9,829 nt of DNA from Planctomycetota bacterium (GCA_021828935.1 JAJZCU010000042.1:1-9829); one strand, 5' to 3'. Numbered from the stretch's first letter, positions 1-6,359 are shown. Notes: generated by a model not told the origin, from the sequence alone. Numbers and translations: made by a program.

Positions 1-780
1 AGTTCACTCGGCATGGAAGTGGCGGCCAGCCTGGTAAAGCGCGGGCTGGAGGTCACGGTGGTCGGGCGTACCGAAGAACCATTTGAGAAGCAATTGGGCA
101 AGCAACTCGGCCGCCGCTTCCGCGTGATGCACGAAAGCCACGGGATAACATTTTATAACAAAAGCCGCGTGCAGCGGTTTGAAGGCGATGAACGGGCCCG
201 GCGCGTGGTGCTGGACAGTGGACACGAAATTTCCGCCGATGTATTTATTGTGGGCGTGGGCGTAACGCCCCAGGGGCGCATCGTCCACGGAATTGACCAC
301 GGCGAAGATGGCAGTATAACCGTGGATCGTTATCTGCGGGCTGCGCCGGAAGTTTTTGCCGCGGGCGATATTGCCAGATTCCCGGACTCCCGCTCGGGCC
401 GCTTCACGCGCATTGAACATTGGCGGACGGCCGAACAAATGGGCCGCATGGCGGCGTTGAACATGCACGGGCAGGCGCTGGAATTTAACGCCGTTCCATT
501 TTTCTGGACTTTTCAGTTTGAACTGGGTCTGGATTATATTGGCCATGCCGACGCATGGGATGAAGTAATTTTGGACGGCGACTTGGAAAAATTGGATTTT
601 ATGGCATATTATGTGCAAGACAACCGTGTGCTGGCGGCGGCCGGGGCCAACCGCACGGCACAAGCGGCGGCGTTCGCGGAGTTGATGCGTTTAAACGCGC
701 TGCCGCCCGGGGATGAATTTCGGGCTGGAAGCATTGATTTAATCCCCCGGATGCGGGCCGCTACGCGGGCCCTGGCTTGA
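1..780 (+). CDS. FAD/NAD(P)-dependent oxidoreductase, AIF/ferredoxin-reductase type (5' partial)
   Basis: The gene is cut by the left window edge. The frame is open from base 1 and ends at TGA 778-780, giving 259 visible residues. The first residues, SSLGMEVAASL, fit the end of a GxGxxGxE dinucleotide-binding motif, and VTVVGR is the following strand, so the NAD(P)H-binding Rossmann domain is entered here. VFIVGVGVTPQG and then EVFAAGDIARFPD form the C-terminal FAD-contacting segment typical of pyridine nucleotide-disulfide oxidoreductases. RIEHWRTAEQMGRMAALNM followed by FFWTFQFELGLDYIG matches the junction and reductase C-terminal domain of AIFM3-like proteins and ferredoxin/rubredoxin reductases. 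Family knowledge says these move electrons from NAD(P)H through FAD to a small Fe-S or Rieske partner. No partner gene is visible, so the substrate is unknown. The missing N-terminal FAD domain, and possibly a fused Rieske domain, would lie to the left. Confidence 0.9.
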   Translation, partial: SSLGMEVAASLVKRGLEVTVVGRTEEPFEKQLGKQLGRRFRVMHESHGITFYNKSRVQRFEGDERARRVVLDSGHEISADVFIVGVGVTPQGRIVHGIDHGEDGSITVDRYLRAAPEVFAAGDIARFPDSRSGRFTRIEHWRTAEQMGRMAALNMHGQALEFNAVPFFWTFQFELGLDYIGHADAWDEVILDGDLEKLDFMAYYVQDNRVLAAAGANRTAQAAAFAELMRLNALPPGDEFRAGSIDLIPRMRAATRALA

Positions 781-822
781 ACAAAAAGACGAAATTTAGC
801 ATTTTAGGATAAAAAACATAAA

Positions 823-854
823 CCGCCCACTGGCGCCGCGCGGCGCCAGGGCGG
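823..854. terminator. Strong GC-rich hairpin, possible terminator
   Basis: CCGCCC-AC-TGGCGCC, loop GCGC, then GGCGCCA-GGGCGG pair into a 13-bp stem with a 2-base bulge. It starts 43 bases after the stop of the oxidoreductase. There is no U-tract on the plus-strand side, but read on the minus strand the stem is followed by a T-rich stretch (positions 811-822). A role as transcription terminator is an inference from position and stability; it could equally be part of the structured spacer that continues to 938. Confidence 0.45.
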
Positions 855-887
855 CATTGCAAGGCCAAACGTTTGCACGGTTTGGTT

Positions 888-908
888 CCGCGCCTGACTT
901 CGGCGCGG
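888..908. other. Perfect 7-bp stem hairpin in spacer
   Basis: CCGCGCC (888-894) pairs perfectly with GGCGCGG (902-908) around a 7-base loop. A smaller inverted repeat, CCAAAC (865-870) with GTTTGG (880-885), lies just before it. Together with 823-854 and the palindrome at 922-938, the spacer upstream of the aldo/keto reductase holds four inverted repeats in about 115 bases. The function is unknown. Confidence 0.4.
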
Positions 909-921
909 CTTGCATGTCTAA

Positions 922-938
922 TGGTTAAACTTTAACCA
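922..938. promoter_or_regulatory. 17-bp perfect palindrome, candidate operator
   Basis: TGGTTAAACTTTAACCA is a perfect inverted repeat with 8-base arms around a central C. It ends 28 bases before the aldo/keto reductase start codon. Its size, symmetry and promoter-proximal position suit a dimeric repressor site. No regulator gene sits next to it, so the binding protein cannot be named. Confidence 0.4.
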
Positions 939-966
939 CAGTTTTGGCATATGGTAAGGAGAAACG

Positions 967-1860
967 ATGCAGTTTCGCACGCTTGGTTCGACCGGTTTGA
1001 AGATTTCCGTCGTGGGAATCGGGACGTGGCAATTTGGCGGGGAATGGGGGAAAGACTTTGCGCAGGAAGAGGTCACCGCCATGTTGGCCCGGGGCCGCGA
1101 ACTGGGCATTAACTTCATCGACACGGCGGAATGTTATGGGGATCACTTGTCCGAGGCGCTCATCGGCGGCGCCATCGCCCAGCGGCGCGCTGATTGGATT
1201 GTCGCGACAAAATTTGGGCACAAATATCACGCCCACATGACCCGTAGCGAGCCGCGGACGGCCGCGGACGTGGTGAAACAACTGGAAGCTTCACTGAAGG
1301 CGCTGAAGACCGATTACATTGATATTTATCAGTACCATTCCTGGGGGAACCGGGATTTTGACCAAACCGACGTGGTGGAAACGCTGAAAAAACAGGTGGA
1401 GGCGGGGAAGGTGAGATTTGTCGGCAACTCTTTGGCCAGCAATGACAATCTTTATCAGGCGGACAAATCCACTGGATACCGCATCAGCGTGCTGCAATTA
1501 ATTTACAATCGCCTGGACCGGGCGGCGGAAAGGCGCGTGCTGGACAGCGCGCAACGCCAGAATCTGGGCGTGCTGGCGCGGGTGCCGCTGGCCAGCGGTT
1601 TCTTAAGCGGAAAATACAAGCCCGGGGACGAGTTCAAGCCCGGCGACGTGCGGGCCGGCCAAAGCAACAGCCAGCGCGACGACAAACTGAAGCTGGCGCA
1701 AGAGATATTAAAAAACGAACTGCCCGCCGGGGTGAATCCCGCGCAATGGGCGCTGGCCTGGTGCCTGAAAAATCCGCTCATCACCGCGGTGATTCCCGGC
1801 TGCAAGAGCGTGGAACAGGTGGAAAGCAACGCGGCGGCGGCGGAGTTGAAGATTCCGTGA
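967..1860 (+). CDS. Aldo/keto reductase
   Basis: This predicted cytosolic NADPH-dependent oxidoreductase has 297 residues and a TIM-barrel fold. The start is well supported: AAGGAGA at 956-962 sits 4 bases before ATG. The N-terminus RTLGSTGLKISVVGIGTWQF is the standard opening of this superfamily. The catalytic tetrad is visible: Asp52 and Tyr57 in FIDTAECYG, Lys82 in ATKFG and His124 in YQYHSWG. The C-terminal cofactor-binding segment is ITAVIPGCKSVEQVESN (about 272-288). The protein stops at AAELKIP, shortly after that segment. Many relatives carry some 20 more residues with a final helix, so the C-terminus may be slightly short. Family members reduce aldehydes, ketones or sugars, and the substrate cannot be told from sequence. 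The gene stands alone downstream of a palindrome-rich spacer. Confidence 0.93.
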   Translation: MQFRTLGSTGLKISVVGIGTWQFGGEWGKDFAQEEVTAMLARGRELGINFIDTAECYGDHLSEALIGGAIAQRRADWIVATKFGHKYHAHMTRSEPRTAADVVKQLEASLKALKTDYIDIYQYHSWGNRDFDQTDVVETLKKQVEAGKVRFVGNSLASNDNLYQADKSTGYRISVLQLIYNRLDRAAERRVLDSAQRQNLGVLARVPLASGFLSGKYKPGDEFKPGDVRAGQSNSQRDDKLKLAQEILKNELPAGVNPAQWALAWCLKNPLITAVIPGCKSVEQVESNAAAAELKIP

Positions 1861-1949
1861 GGCGGGCGGTAAGCGATTTGCGCCTTAAGCCGCCGAGCGT
1901 CGTAACAGTGCTCCGGCGCCAGTCGAAATAATGCCGATAGGAATTTTTA

Positions 1950-1965
1950 CACGCAAATTTGCGTG
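1950..1965. promoter_or_regulatory. 16-bp perfect palindrome, candidate autoregulatory operator
   Basis: CACGCAAATTTGCGTG is a perfect palindrome without spacer. It lies 58 bases upstream of the ATG of the Xre/MbcA-type gene and 9 bases upstream of a candidate -35 box. Antitoxins of this family usually repress their own promoter by binding palindromes, so this is the natural candidate site. Binding itself is an inference. Confidence 0.4.
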
Positions 1966-1974
1966 ATGCCGTGC

Positions 1975-2003
1975 TTGACTTTTTGCGCGATATAGCCAAT
2001 GAT
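1975..2003 (+). promoter_or_regulatory. Candidate sigma70-type promoter for the Xre/MbcA gene
   Basis: TTGACT (1975-1980) is five of six to the -35 consensus. AATGAT (1998-2003) is four of six to the -10 consensus, with 17 bases between them. The predicted transcript would begin near 2010, leaving a very short leader that still includes the GAGG at 2011-2014. The weak -10 keeps confidence low. Confidence 0.3.
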
Positions 2004-2022
2004 GCTTTAAGAGGTGACGGTT

Positions 2023-2412
2023 ATGGCCACTGCGATAAAGCACTCTCGCGTTAAATTGAAGGCACGTAAGCCGGTTTTTGGTCGGCCCGCGGGCGGCGAG
2101 GCCCGCGATTTGCGGCGACGCCATGGGCTGTCTCAGGGCCTCTTGGCCCGACTGCTCGGGGTGTCCCTGCGCACGGTCTCCGGTTTGGAATCCGCCTCGG
2201 AAGTCCCGGCACAACTGCGGCGAAACGTGGTGCAGGTGAATCGCCTCTGCGGCGCGTTGGCCCAAGCAATGGAACCCGGCTACGTTGGCCGCTGGTTGGA
2301 TGAGCCCAACGAGATGCTCGGTGAACTTAAACCCGTCGAAGCGGTCGAGCGCGGCCAGATCGACTTGGTGTGGCAGGTGGTCGAGGGATTACGCGTGGGG
2401 TCGCAGCTATAA
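2023..2412 (+). CDS. Xre/MbcA/ParS-type antitoxin, no partner toxin beside it
   Basis: This predicted DNA-binding antitoxin has 129 residues from ATG 2023. That start is preferred over the in-frame GTG at 2014 because GAGG at 2011-2014 lies 8 bases before it. The N-terminal half holds a helix-turn-helix of Xre type at about residues 27-56 (ARDLRRRHGLSQ, then LLGVSLRTVSGLE). The C-terminus, about 88-124, from GRWLDEPNEMLGELKPVEAV to VWQVVEGL, matches the MbcA/ParS toxin-binding domain (DUF2384). In known systems this domain holds a RES-domain NAD-degrading toxin encoded directly downstream. Here the next gene is a convergent PIN toxin on the minus strand and no RES-like frame is present, so the gene appears orphaned. 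It could instead be a stand-alone regulator. Autoregulation through the palindrome at 1950-1965 is likely by analogy. Confidence 0.8.
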   Translation: MATAIKHSRVKLKARKPVFGRPAGGEARDLRRRHGLSQGLLARLLGVSLRTVSGLESASEVPAQLRRNVVQVNRLCGALAQAMEPGYVGRWLDEPNEMLGELKPVEAVERGQIDLVWQVVEGLRVGSQL

Positions 2413-2455
2413 CGCCCACGACCACGCTCATGCGGGCGGCCGCGGGAAAGTTGAA

Positions 2456-2857
2456 TCAAGGCAATGTTTCCAGCAGGGCGGTAAAGCCGGTAAGTGCCTG
2501 CTGAATTCCCAATTCTCGCATATTAACAAATGACACGCAATCGGTTAGCGACCAACCTTTGTCCAAACGTGCCCCAAAAAGACTTATTGCCTCGTCTACA
2601 TGCCGTTCATTGGGCGGAATGATTTTCACGCCCGGATCAGTCCTAAGAAGATTTAACAAATCGATAAATAACTGCCGGTTGATCGGCGCCGACAGCCCAT
2701 CCGCGACCTCCGTTAAAATCCACGCGGTGGTGACGACCGGGCCAAGGGGTCGCGTCACGAACGTTTTGGCGACCGCGTGCGCGTGATCATTTTTGTTAAG
2801 AATGGCAAAGGAGAAGTAGGAATCGATAAAAATGGCCATCAGACGTCGCTTTGCCAT
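2456..2857 (-). CDS. PIN-domain toxin, VapC-like, with shortened C-terminus
   Basis: This predicted ribonuclease toxin has 133 residues from ATG 2857. ATG 2839 and ATG 2872 are in the same frame and no start has a clear ribosome binding site. IFIDSYFSFAILN is the classic PIN opening with the first acidic residue, Asp12. Glu50 in WILTEVADGL and Asp106 in SLTDCVSFVNM are the second and third metal-binding acids. In this subfamily the sequence after GIxxALT normally continues with an Asp-x-His-Phe-x-x-Ala-Gly-Phe loop carrying the fourth acid. Here ALT is joined directly to GFTALLE, so about seven to eight residues, including that Asp and His-Phe, are absent without a frame break. This suggests a weakened or inactive nuclease. 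The gene follows and overlaps its putative antitoxin gene. PIN toxins of this class usually cleave tRNA or other RNA with Mg2+; the target is unknown. Confidence 0.8.
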   Translation of the reverse strand: MAKRRLMAIFIDSYFSFAILNKNDHAHAVAKTFVTRPLGPVVTTAWILTEVADGLSAPINRQLFIDLLNLLRTDPGVKIIPPNERHVDEAISLFGARLDKGWSLTDCVSFVNMRELGIQQALTGFTALLETLP

Positions 2858-3056
2858 GAAGATGATGGTCATGTCGTTCCGCCAAATCAACGGGCAGCCC
2901 GGATGCCATGCCCGCCAAGCGGCGCAGTTTTTCCGCCAGTTCGACAGGATGGTTCGCGGCGGCGAGTGGAATAACGTCCACCTTGCAACCCTCTGGAAGC
3001 GCATCGTCCTGGTACAAGACCACCGTCCCGTTTTTTACGTGGCCGCGATACCCCAT
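2796..3056 (-). CDS. Putative VapB-like antitoxin paired with the PIN toxin
   Basis: This predicted antitoxin has 86 residues and its start is taken as ATG 3056; GTG 3062 is in frame. The opening GYRGHVKNGTVVLYQDDALP, then EGCKVDVIPL, is the compact beta-rich N-terminus seen in many small antitoxins encoded just before PIN toxins. LAEKLRRLAGMASGLPVDLA and ERHDHHLHG resemble the conserved toxin-binding tail of that family. Relatives usually stop soon after the HDHxLHG motif. Here the frame runs on for 17 residues (KATSDG to LLLLCHS) and overlaps the toxin by 62 bases. That tail is hydrophobic and unconvincing. A small indel near 2850 may have removed the original stop: the neighbouring frame has a TGA overlapping the ATG at 2839. 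The assignment rests on motif resemblance and gene order. Confidence 0.72.
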   Translation of the reverse strand: MGYRGHVKNGTVVLYQDDALPEGCKVDVIPLAAANHPVELAEKLRRLAGMASGLPVDLAERHDHHLHGKATSDGHFYRFLLLLCHS

Positions 3057-3117
3057 GAACACTTGCTCGGCCCGCAGGTCTTCGGCGGAATAGTTTTGGC
3101 AGGCGATGGAAGATTGG

Positions 3118-3144
3118 CCACAGAGTCCACAGAGTCCACAGAGG
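3118..3144. repeat. Three tandem 9-bp units CCACAGAGT
   Basis: CCACAGAGT, CCACAGAGT and CCACAGAGG follow each other without gap. The core also occurs in reverse orientation as CTCTGTGA at 3237-3244 and CTCTGTGG at 3266-3273, so the stretch 3118-3273 is bounded by inverted copies. A related unit, AATCTGTG, forms a similar cluster at 6463-6492. Short degenerate repeats of this type are widespread between genes in PVC-group and some acidobacterial genomes. Confidence 0.75.
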
Positions 3145-3654
3145 AGAACACGATTGACGAATTAATAGAGAACGTCCCTAGTGCTGCAGGCTTTGAAATT
3201 TGGCGAAATGCGGTTAAACGATGGGGTCAAAATAATCTCTGTGACCTCGGGGCGCCCGATGGGCCCTCTGTGGCATTTCCCCGTCTTCCGGACGGACTTG
3301 GTTTCGATCACGCCCTGTCGTCCGACCAACAGGGCAAGTTGCTGGCCTTTGATGGCCGTCCGTCAGGCCGCCAAAAATTTCCAGGAAAATAGGATCATAA
3401 AATTCGACCAGCCGCTGCCCAAAATCGAACGACGTTGCACCGCCGCAATGACCACGGCAGTTATTGATTCGGCGGTCCAAAGTGGCGCAGATCCTCTTCG
3501 ATTTCGGCCGGAAATTTTATCATAATGGTCATAAGCATCTGCCTTCACCCTGCCGACTTCACCGTGGCTGGCGGTCGCGCGCCATCGCGGCTTGGGCGCC
3601 TATCGGTTCACGTACGCATCCGAAATTCGACAATCCCGCCCCGCCGCCCCGTCC

Positions 3655-3684
3655 TTGCATCTAGTTCTGCGTCTCCGCTATATT
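3655..3684 (+). promoter_or_regulatory. Candidate promoter for the 279-residue gene
   Basis: TTGCAT (3655-3660) and TATATT (3679-3684) are separated by 18 bases. The -10 box matches the consensus at five of six positions and the -35 at four. Transcription would begin near 3691, giving a leader of roughly 70 bases before ATG 3761. This is pattern matching only. Confidence 0.3.
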
Positions 3685-3760
3685 GATCGCAGTAGCGGTC
3701 GCGAGTGACGGTTGGGCGCTGGGAATTAGTGGCCATTTCGCCCGAATGAGAAGGCTGTAG

Positions 3761-4600
3761 ATGACGCACCAAACGCTGGCGCTGGACGGGGTCACGGTAA
3801 AGCGGTGGGACGACCTCCCGCAGGCGCAGATCGTCGGCACGCCATGGAATGGATCTGCATTCGAGGATTTGCGGAATGTCGGTACGTGTTACGCACTGTT
3901 GCATATCTTGTTCCACCACCCGCCGCGCGCTGTATTGGAACGCGTTGGCCTCGGCGCCCCGTCCTTTGTTGCCATGACGCCGGCCTCCGTCACGGCGCGC
4001 GGAGCCGGGCCGGCAATGCTTTCCTGCGTAACTGCGATGTGCCAGATACGCTCCCGCCGTGGCTACGTGGTTTCCGCATTACGGCCCCAAATAAAGAGCC
4101 ATGTGCGCCGCTACCGCGGCGTTTTCGCCAAAACCTGCCCTGGCTTGGTTACCGATTATCGCCAGGACGCTATTGCGGTTGGTGCAGACGTGGAAATGCT
4201 GGCTGCGATGGCGCGGGTGGATGACTTCCGCCAATGTGGTTCGGTGCTGGGTGACATGTCATGCAGCTTTGCGTTTGCGACGGGCGGAATTGGTGGGCCA
4301 CCTTCGGGCCTTTTGCATGCAGTGGCGCAGTGCTACCTGCTGCCAAGGTATTTTTCTTGGGATAAGACGCAAACGATTGCCACGGTTTGCGACGGTGAAA
4401 GAGCCATGTACAGCGTCACTTCCGTGGCCAGTGACACGGTGCTGGGGCTGGTAGCACTATTTCCGAAAGCAGAAATGTCCGAGCACCTGGCGTGCATACC
4501 AGGCTTCCCTGGCCAAAGCCCGGACTGGCGCGAGGAGGAGGACTTCACCATTCCTCCAACACCCTCGCGGGCGCGCGCCGCGGGGGGCGGGGGACGCTGA
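3761..4600 (+). CDS. Hypothetical protein, cysteine-rich, 279 residues
   Basis: I recognise no family. The reading frame is supported by a strong GAGAAGG (3748-3754) 6 bases before ATG, by G/C-biased third codon positions through most of its length, and by a balanced composition. The other frames here are rich in Cys, Trp and Arg, as shadow frames are. The protein has nine cysteines (43, 89, 94, 126, 159, 168, 191, 210, 245), including a C-x4-C pair at 89/94. It also has a GTCYALLHILFHHPP segment at about 41-55 with three histidines near Cys43. There is no signal peptide and no clear membrane helix. A Gly-rich patch (ATGGIGGPPSG) lies at 173-183. The last 20 residues are Pro/Arg/Gly-rich and come from very GC-rich DNA, so the true functional part may end near 255. 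The Cys/His pattern would allow a metal site or a cysteine nucleophile, but I infer no function. It is flanked by the damaged vapBC-like locus and a cupin gene. Confidence 0.6.
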   Translation: MTHQTLALDGVTVKRWDDLPQAQIVGTPWNGSAFEDLRNVGTCYALLHILFHHPPRAVLERVGLGAPSFVAMTPASVTARGAGPAMLSCVTAMCQIRSRRGYVVSALRPQIKSHVRRYRGVFAKTCPGLVTDYRQDAIAVGADVEMLAAMARVDDFRQCGSVLGDMSCSFAFATGGIGGPPSGLLHAVAQCYLLPRYFSWDKTQTIATVCDGERAMYSVTSVASDTVLGLVALFPKAEMSEHLACIPGFPGQSPDWREEEDFTIPPTPSRARAAGGGGR

Positions 4601-4724
4601 GTTCACCGCCAGCAACAGCACCCACGGATATCGCATGTAACGCGTGTCCAGCTAAGATGAAAAAACGCTTTTTACCGACGGCGCGCGAACGCTGTCCTGT
4701 ATTACAACCGCAAAATGGAAGCTT

Positions 4725-5045
4725 ATGAACAATGCTCAATATAAATCAGACGCCATGGAATTAATCTGCGACACGGCGGAGGTGCGGATTGCGGAAATTA
4801 CGCTGGCCGCGCATGCCCAAACGCCCGAGCATGTTCACACGCATGCGCCCGAGATTTGTTATTGCCTATCCGGTGAATTGACCGTGGAGCATGTCGGACC
4901 GCAGCCGATGATCCTGCGGCCGGGCGATAAGAAGCGCTTCGAGGCGGGTAGCGCACATCAGTTGGTGAACCGGTCGGGGCAACCGTGCCGGTTTCTGCTG
5001 ATCCACGCGGGCGGAGCCTTTGATTTTGTGCCCAAAGGGGCGTGA
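4725..5045 (+). CDS. Small single-domain cupin protein
   Basis: This 106-residue protein is one cupin barrel. Motif 1 is complete: His38-x-His40, Glu43 and Gly50 in HTHAPEICYCLSG. Motif 2 runs from Gly67 (PGDKKRFEAGSAHQLVN), with Gly75, His78 and Asn82 in place and the usual Pro replaced by Glu73. The metal ligands would be His38, His40, Glu43 and His78, typically holding Fe, Mn, Zn or Ni. Single-domain cupins of this size include sugar-binding sensors, isomerases and dioxygenases, and sequence alone does not choose among them. The start is ATG 4725 with GGAAG 3 bases upstream, a rather short spacing. It lies 124 bases after the hypothetical gene and is convergent with pilC. Confidence 0.88.
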   Translation: MNNAQYKSDAMELICDTAEVRIAEITLAAHAQTPEHVHTHAPEICYCLSGELTVEHVGPQPMILRPGDKKRFEAGSAHQLVNRSGQPCRFLLIHAGGAFDFVPKGA

Positions 5046-5104
5046 GGAAGACCGGAAGCGGGCGCCGGCGTACGGGGCATTAGGCGATCCGTCGTAGCGC
5101 CATA

Positions 5105-6328
5105 TTAATGCACCAACTGGCTCATGCGGAAGATCGGCAGGATAATGGACATGGCAATGAAGCCCACGATGCCGCCCATGCAGATGATCATGATGGGTTC
5201 AATTAAGCTGGTACAAGTCTTGACGGTGGCCTTTAATTCTTTGCTGTAAAATTTTGCGACGCTATCGAGGGTTTCGCCCAGTTTACCGGACTCTTCACCG
5301 GCGGAGATCATCTGCACCACGGCCCGCGGCAGAAGCGTGCTTTTTTGCAGCGGCGTGGTGATCTTTTTCCCCTGCTTCACCGAGGCGTATACCGCGCGCC
5401 ACATCCGCCGGTACAACGTATTGCCGGAAATGTCCGCGGTAATCGCCAGCGTATCGAGCATCGGCACGCCGGCGTTCACCAGTTCGCCCATGGTGTGCAG
5501 CGAACGCGTGATGTACAACGCCCGGAACATGCGCTTAAATATCGGCACGCTGAGTTTCATCTTATCAAACCAGAGGCGACCGCCGGGCGTGCGTATAATG
5601 GTAAAAAAAGCCCAGATTGCCGCGCCCAGGCCCATCAGCAGAAAATACCAATAAGTACAGACAAAATGGGACAAGAATAGGAGAATCTTGGTGGGCAGCG
5701 GCAGCATGTTTTCATGGCCTTTGAACACCATGACGAACCGGGGCACCACGAAGGTCAGAAGAAACGTGGTGGTACACACGGCCATGGTGCCGATGACGCC
5801 GGGATAAATCATGGCGCCGGTGACCATGGACCGCGTTTCAATTTGCTGGTTGAGATAATCCACCAGGCGTTCAAGCATCTGGGCGAATGATCCGGAAAGC
5901 TCTGAGGCCTTCACCATGTTGATGTACAGGGAACTGAATACCTTGTGCTTGGCCAGGGCGTCGCTGAAGCTTTTGCCGCCTTCAACATCCTTTTTCATTT
6001 GAATGAGCATTTCCTTGAATTTGGGATGCTCCGTTTGTTCAGAAATGCCTTCCAGCGCCGCGCGGATGCTGATGCCGGCCTTGATCATCACCGACAATTG
6101 GTTGCTAAAATTGGCGACTTCCTTCAAGCCCGGGCCGGTGGAAAATTTGTTGTTGAGCATGCTCAACAAATTGGTTTGGCTTTTGGATACTTCCAGCGGG
6201 GCCAGGGCCAGAATGTAGGCGTTCTGGCTGCGCAGCATCTCTGCGGCGGCGGTCATGCCCGGGGCGTTAAGCACGCCAGACTGCACCTGGCCTGAAGCCT
6301 GTTTAATTTCATAACGAAATGCGGGCAT
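5105..6328 (-). CDS. pilC: Type IV pilus / type II secretion inner-membrane platform protein PilC (GspF family)
   Basis: This 407-residue polytopic membrane protein anchors the pilus motor ATPases and links them to pilin assembly. It has the two T2SSF repeats of the family, at about residues 69-192 and 272-394. The first shows FSNQLSVMIKAGISIRAALE and KASELSGSFAQML; the second shows LHTMGELVNAGVPMLDTL and SAGEESGKLGETLD. Predicted membrane helices are near 172-195, 217-245 and 376-400. The length is normal for PilC. The start is ATG 6328, with GAGGT about 5 bases upstream. The gene follows pilT in the same direction after a 205-base spacer, so they may be co-transcribed. A GspF of a type II secretion system is the alternative, but the PilT neighbour favours the pilus. 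Confidence 0.95.
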   Translation of the reverse strand: MPAFRYEIKQASGQVQSGVLNAPGMTAAAEMLRSQNAYILALAPLEVSKSQTNLLSMLNNKFSTGPGLKEVANFSNQLSVMIKAGISIRAALEGISEQTEHPKFKEMLIQMKKDVEGGKSFSDALAKHKVFSSLYINMVKASELSGSFAQMLERLVDYLNQQIETRSMVTGAMIYPGVIGTMAVCTTTFLLTFVVPRFVMVFKGHENMLPLPTKILLFLSHFVCTYWYFLLMGLGAAIWAFFTIIRTPGGRLWFDKMKLSVPIFKRMFRALYITRSLHTMGELVNAGVPMLDTLAITADISGNTLYRRMWRAVYASVKQGKKITTPLQKSTLLPRAVVQMISAGEESGKLGETLDSVAKFYSKELKATVKTCTSLIEPIMIICMGGIVGFIAMSIILPIFRMSQLVH

Positions 6329-6359
6329 TGCCTACCTCACGTTTTTGCGATCGACGGCG

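Larger units (their letters stand above)
3063..3760. other. About 700 bp without a convincing gene
   Basis: This stretch separates the VapB-like start from the 279-residue gene. It holds the 9-bp tandem repeat at 3118-3144, two reverse-orientation copies of its core at 3237-3244 and 3266-3273, and a candidate promoter at 3655-3684. Open frames on the plus strand here look like shadows. On the minus strand there are coding-like fragments in different frames: MIKFPAEIEEDLRHFGP from about 3520, FDFGQRLVEFYDPIFLEIF near 3440-3380, and AIKGQQLALLVGRQGVIETK within 3350-3290. They are broken by stops and frame changes. They may be a decayed gene, but I recognise no family and do not call one. Confidence 0.5.

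Noticed and set aside
2413..2438. Possible terminator between the Xre/MbcA gene and the PIN toxin
   Set aside because: Only a 5-bp stem (CGCCC/GGGCG) with a 16-base loop and no T-tract.
2832..3392. Plus-strand open frame of 186 codons across the VapB-like gene and the spacer
   Set aside because: It is antisense to the recognisable antitoxin and toxin start, and its product has no family features; it is a shadow frame.
3214..3480. Possible BrnT-like toxin on the minus strand (FDFGQRLVEFYDP segment)
   Set aside because: The segment loosely recalls BrnT, but the conserved core and the C-terminal part do not line up in any single frame.
3181..3525. Plus-strand frame of 114 codons in the gene-poor stretch
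   Set aside because: No ribosome binding site, no recognisable motif, and the minus strand looks at least as coding-like; support is too weak for a gene call.
3805..4454. Overlapping plus-strand frames inside the 279-residue gene
   Set aside because: Their products are loaded with Cys, Trp and Arg, typical of out-of-frame translation of a GC-rich gene.
5046..5104. Search for a bidirectional terminator between the cupin gene and pilC
   Set aside because: Short GC-rich self-complementary bits exist, but no clear stem with flanking T or A tracts.
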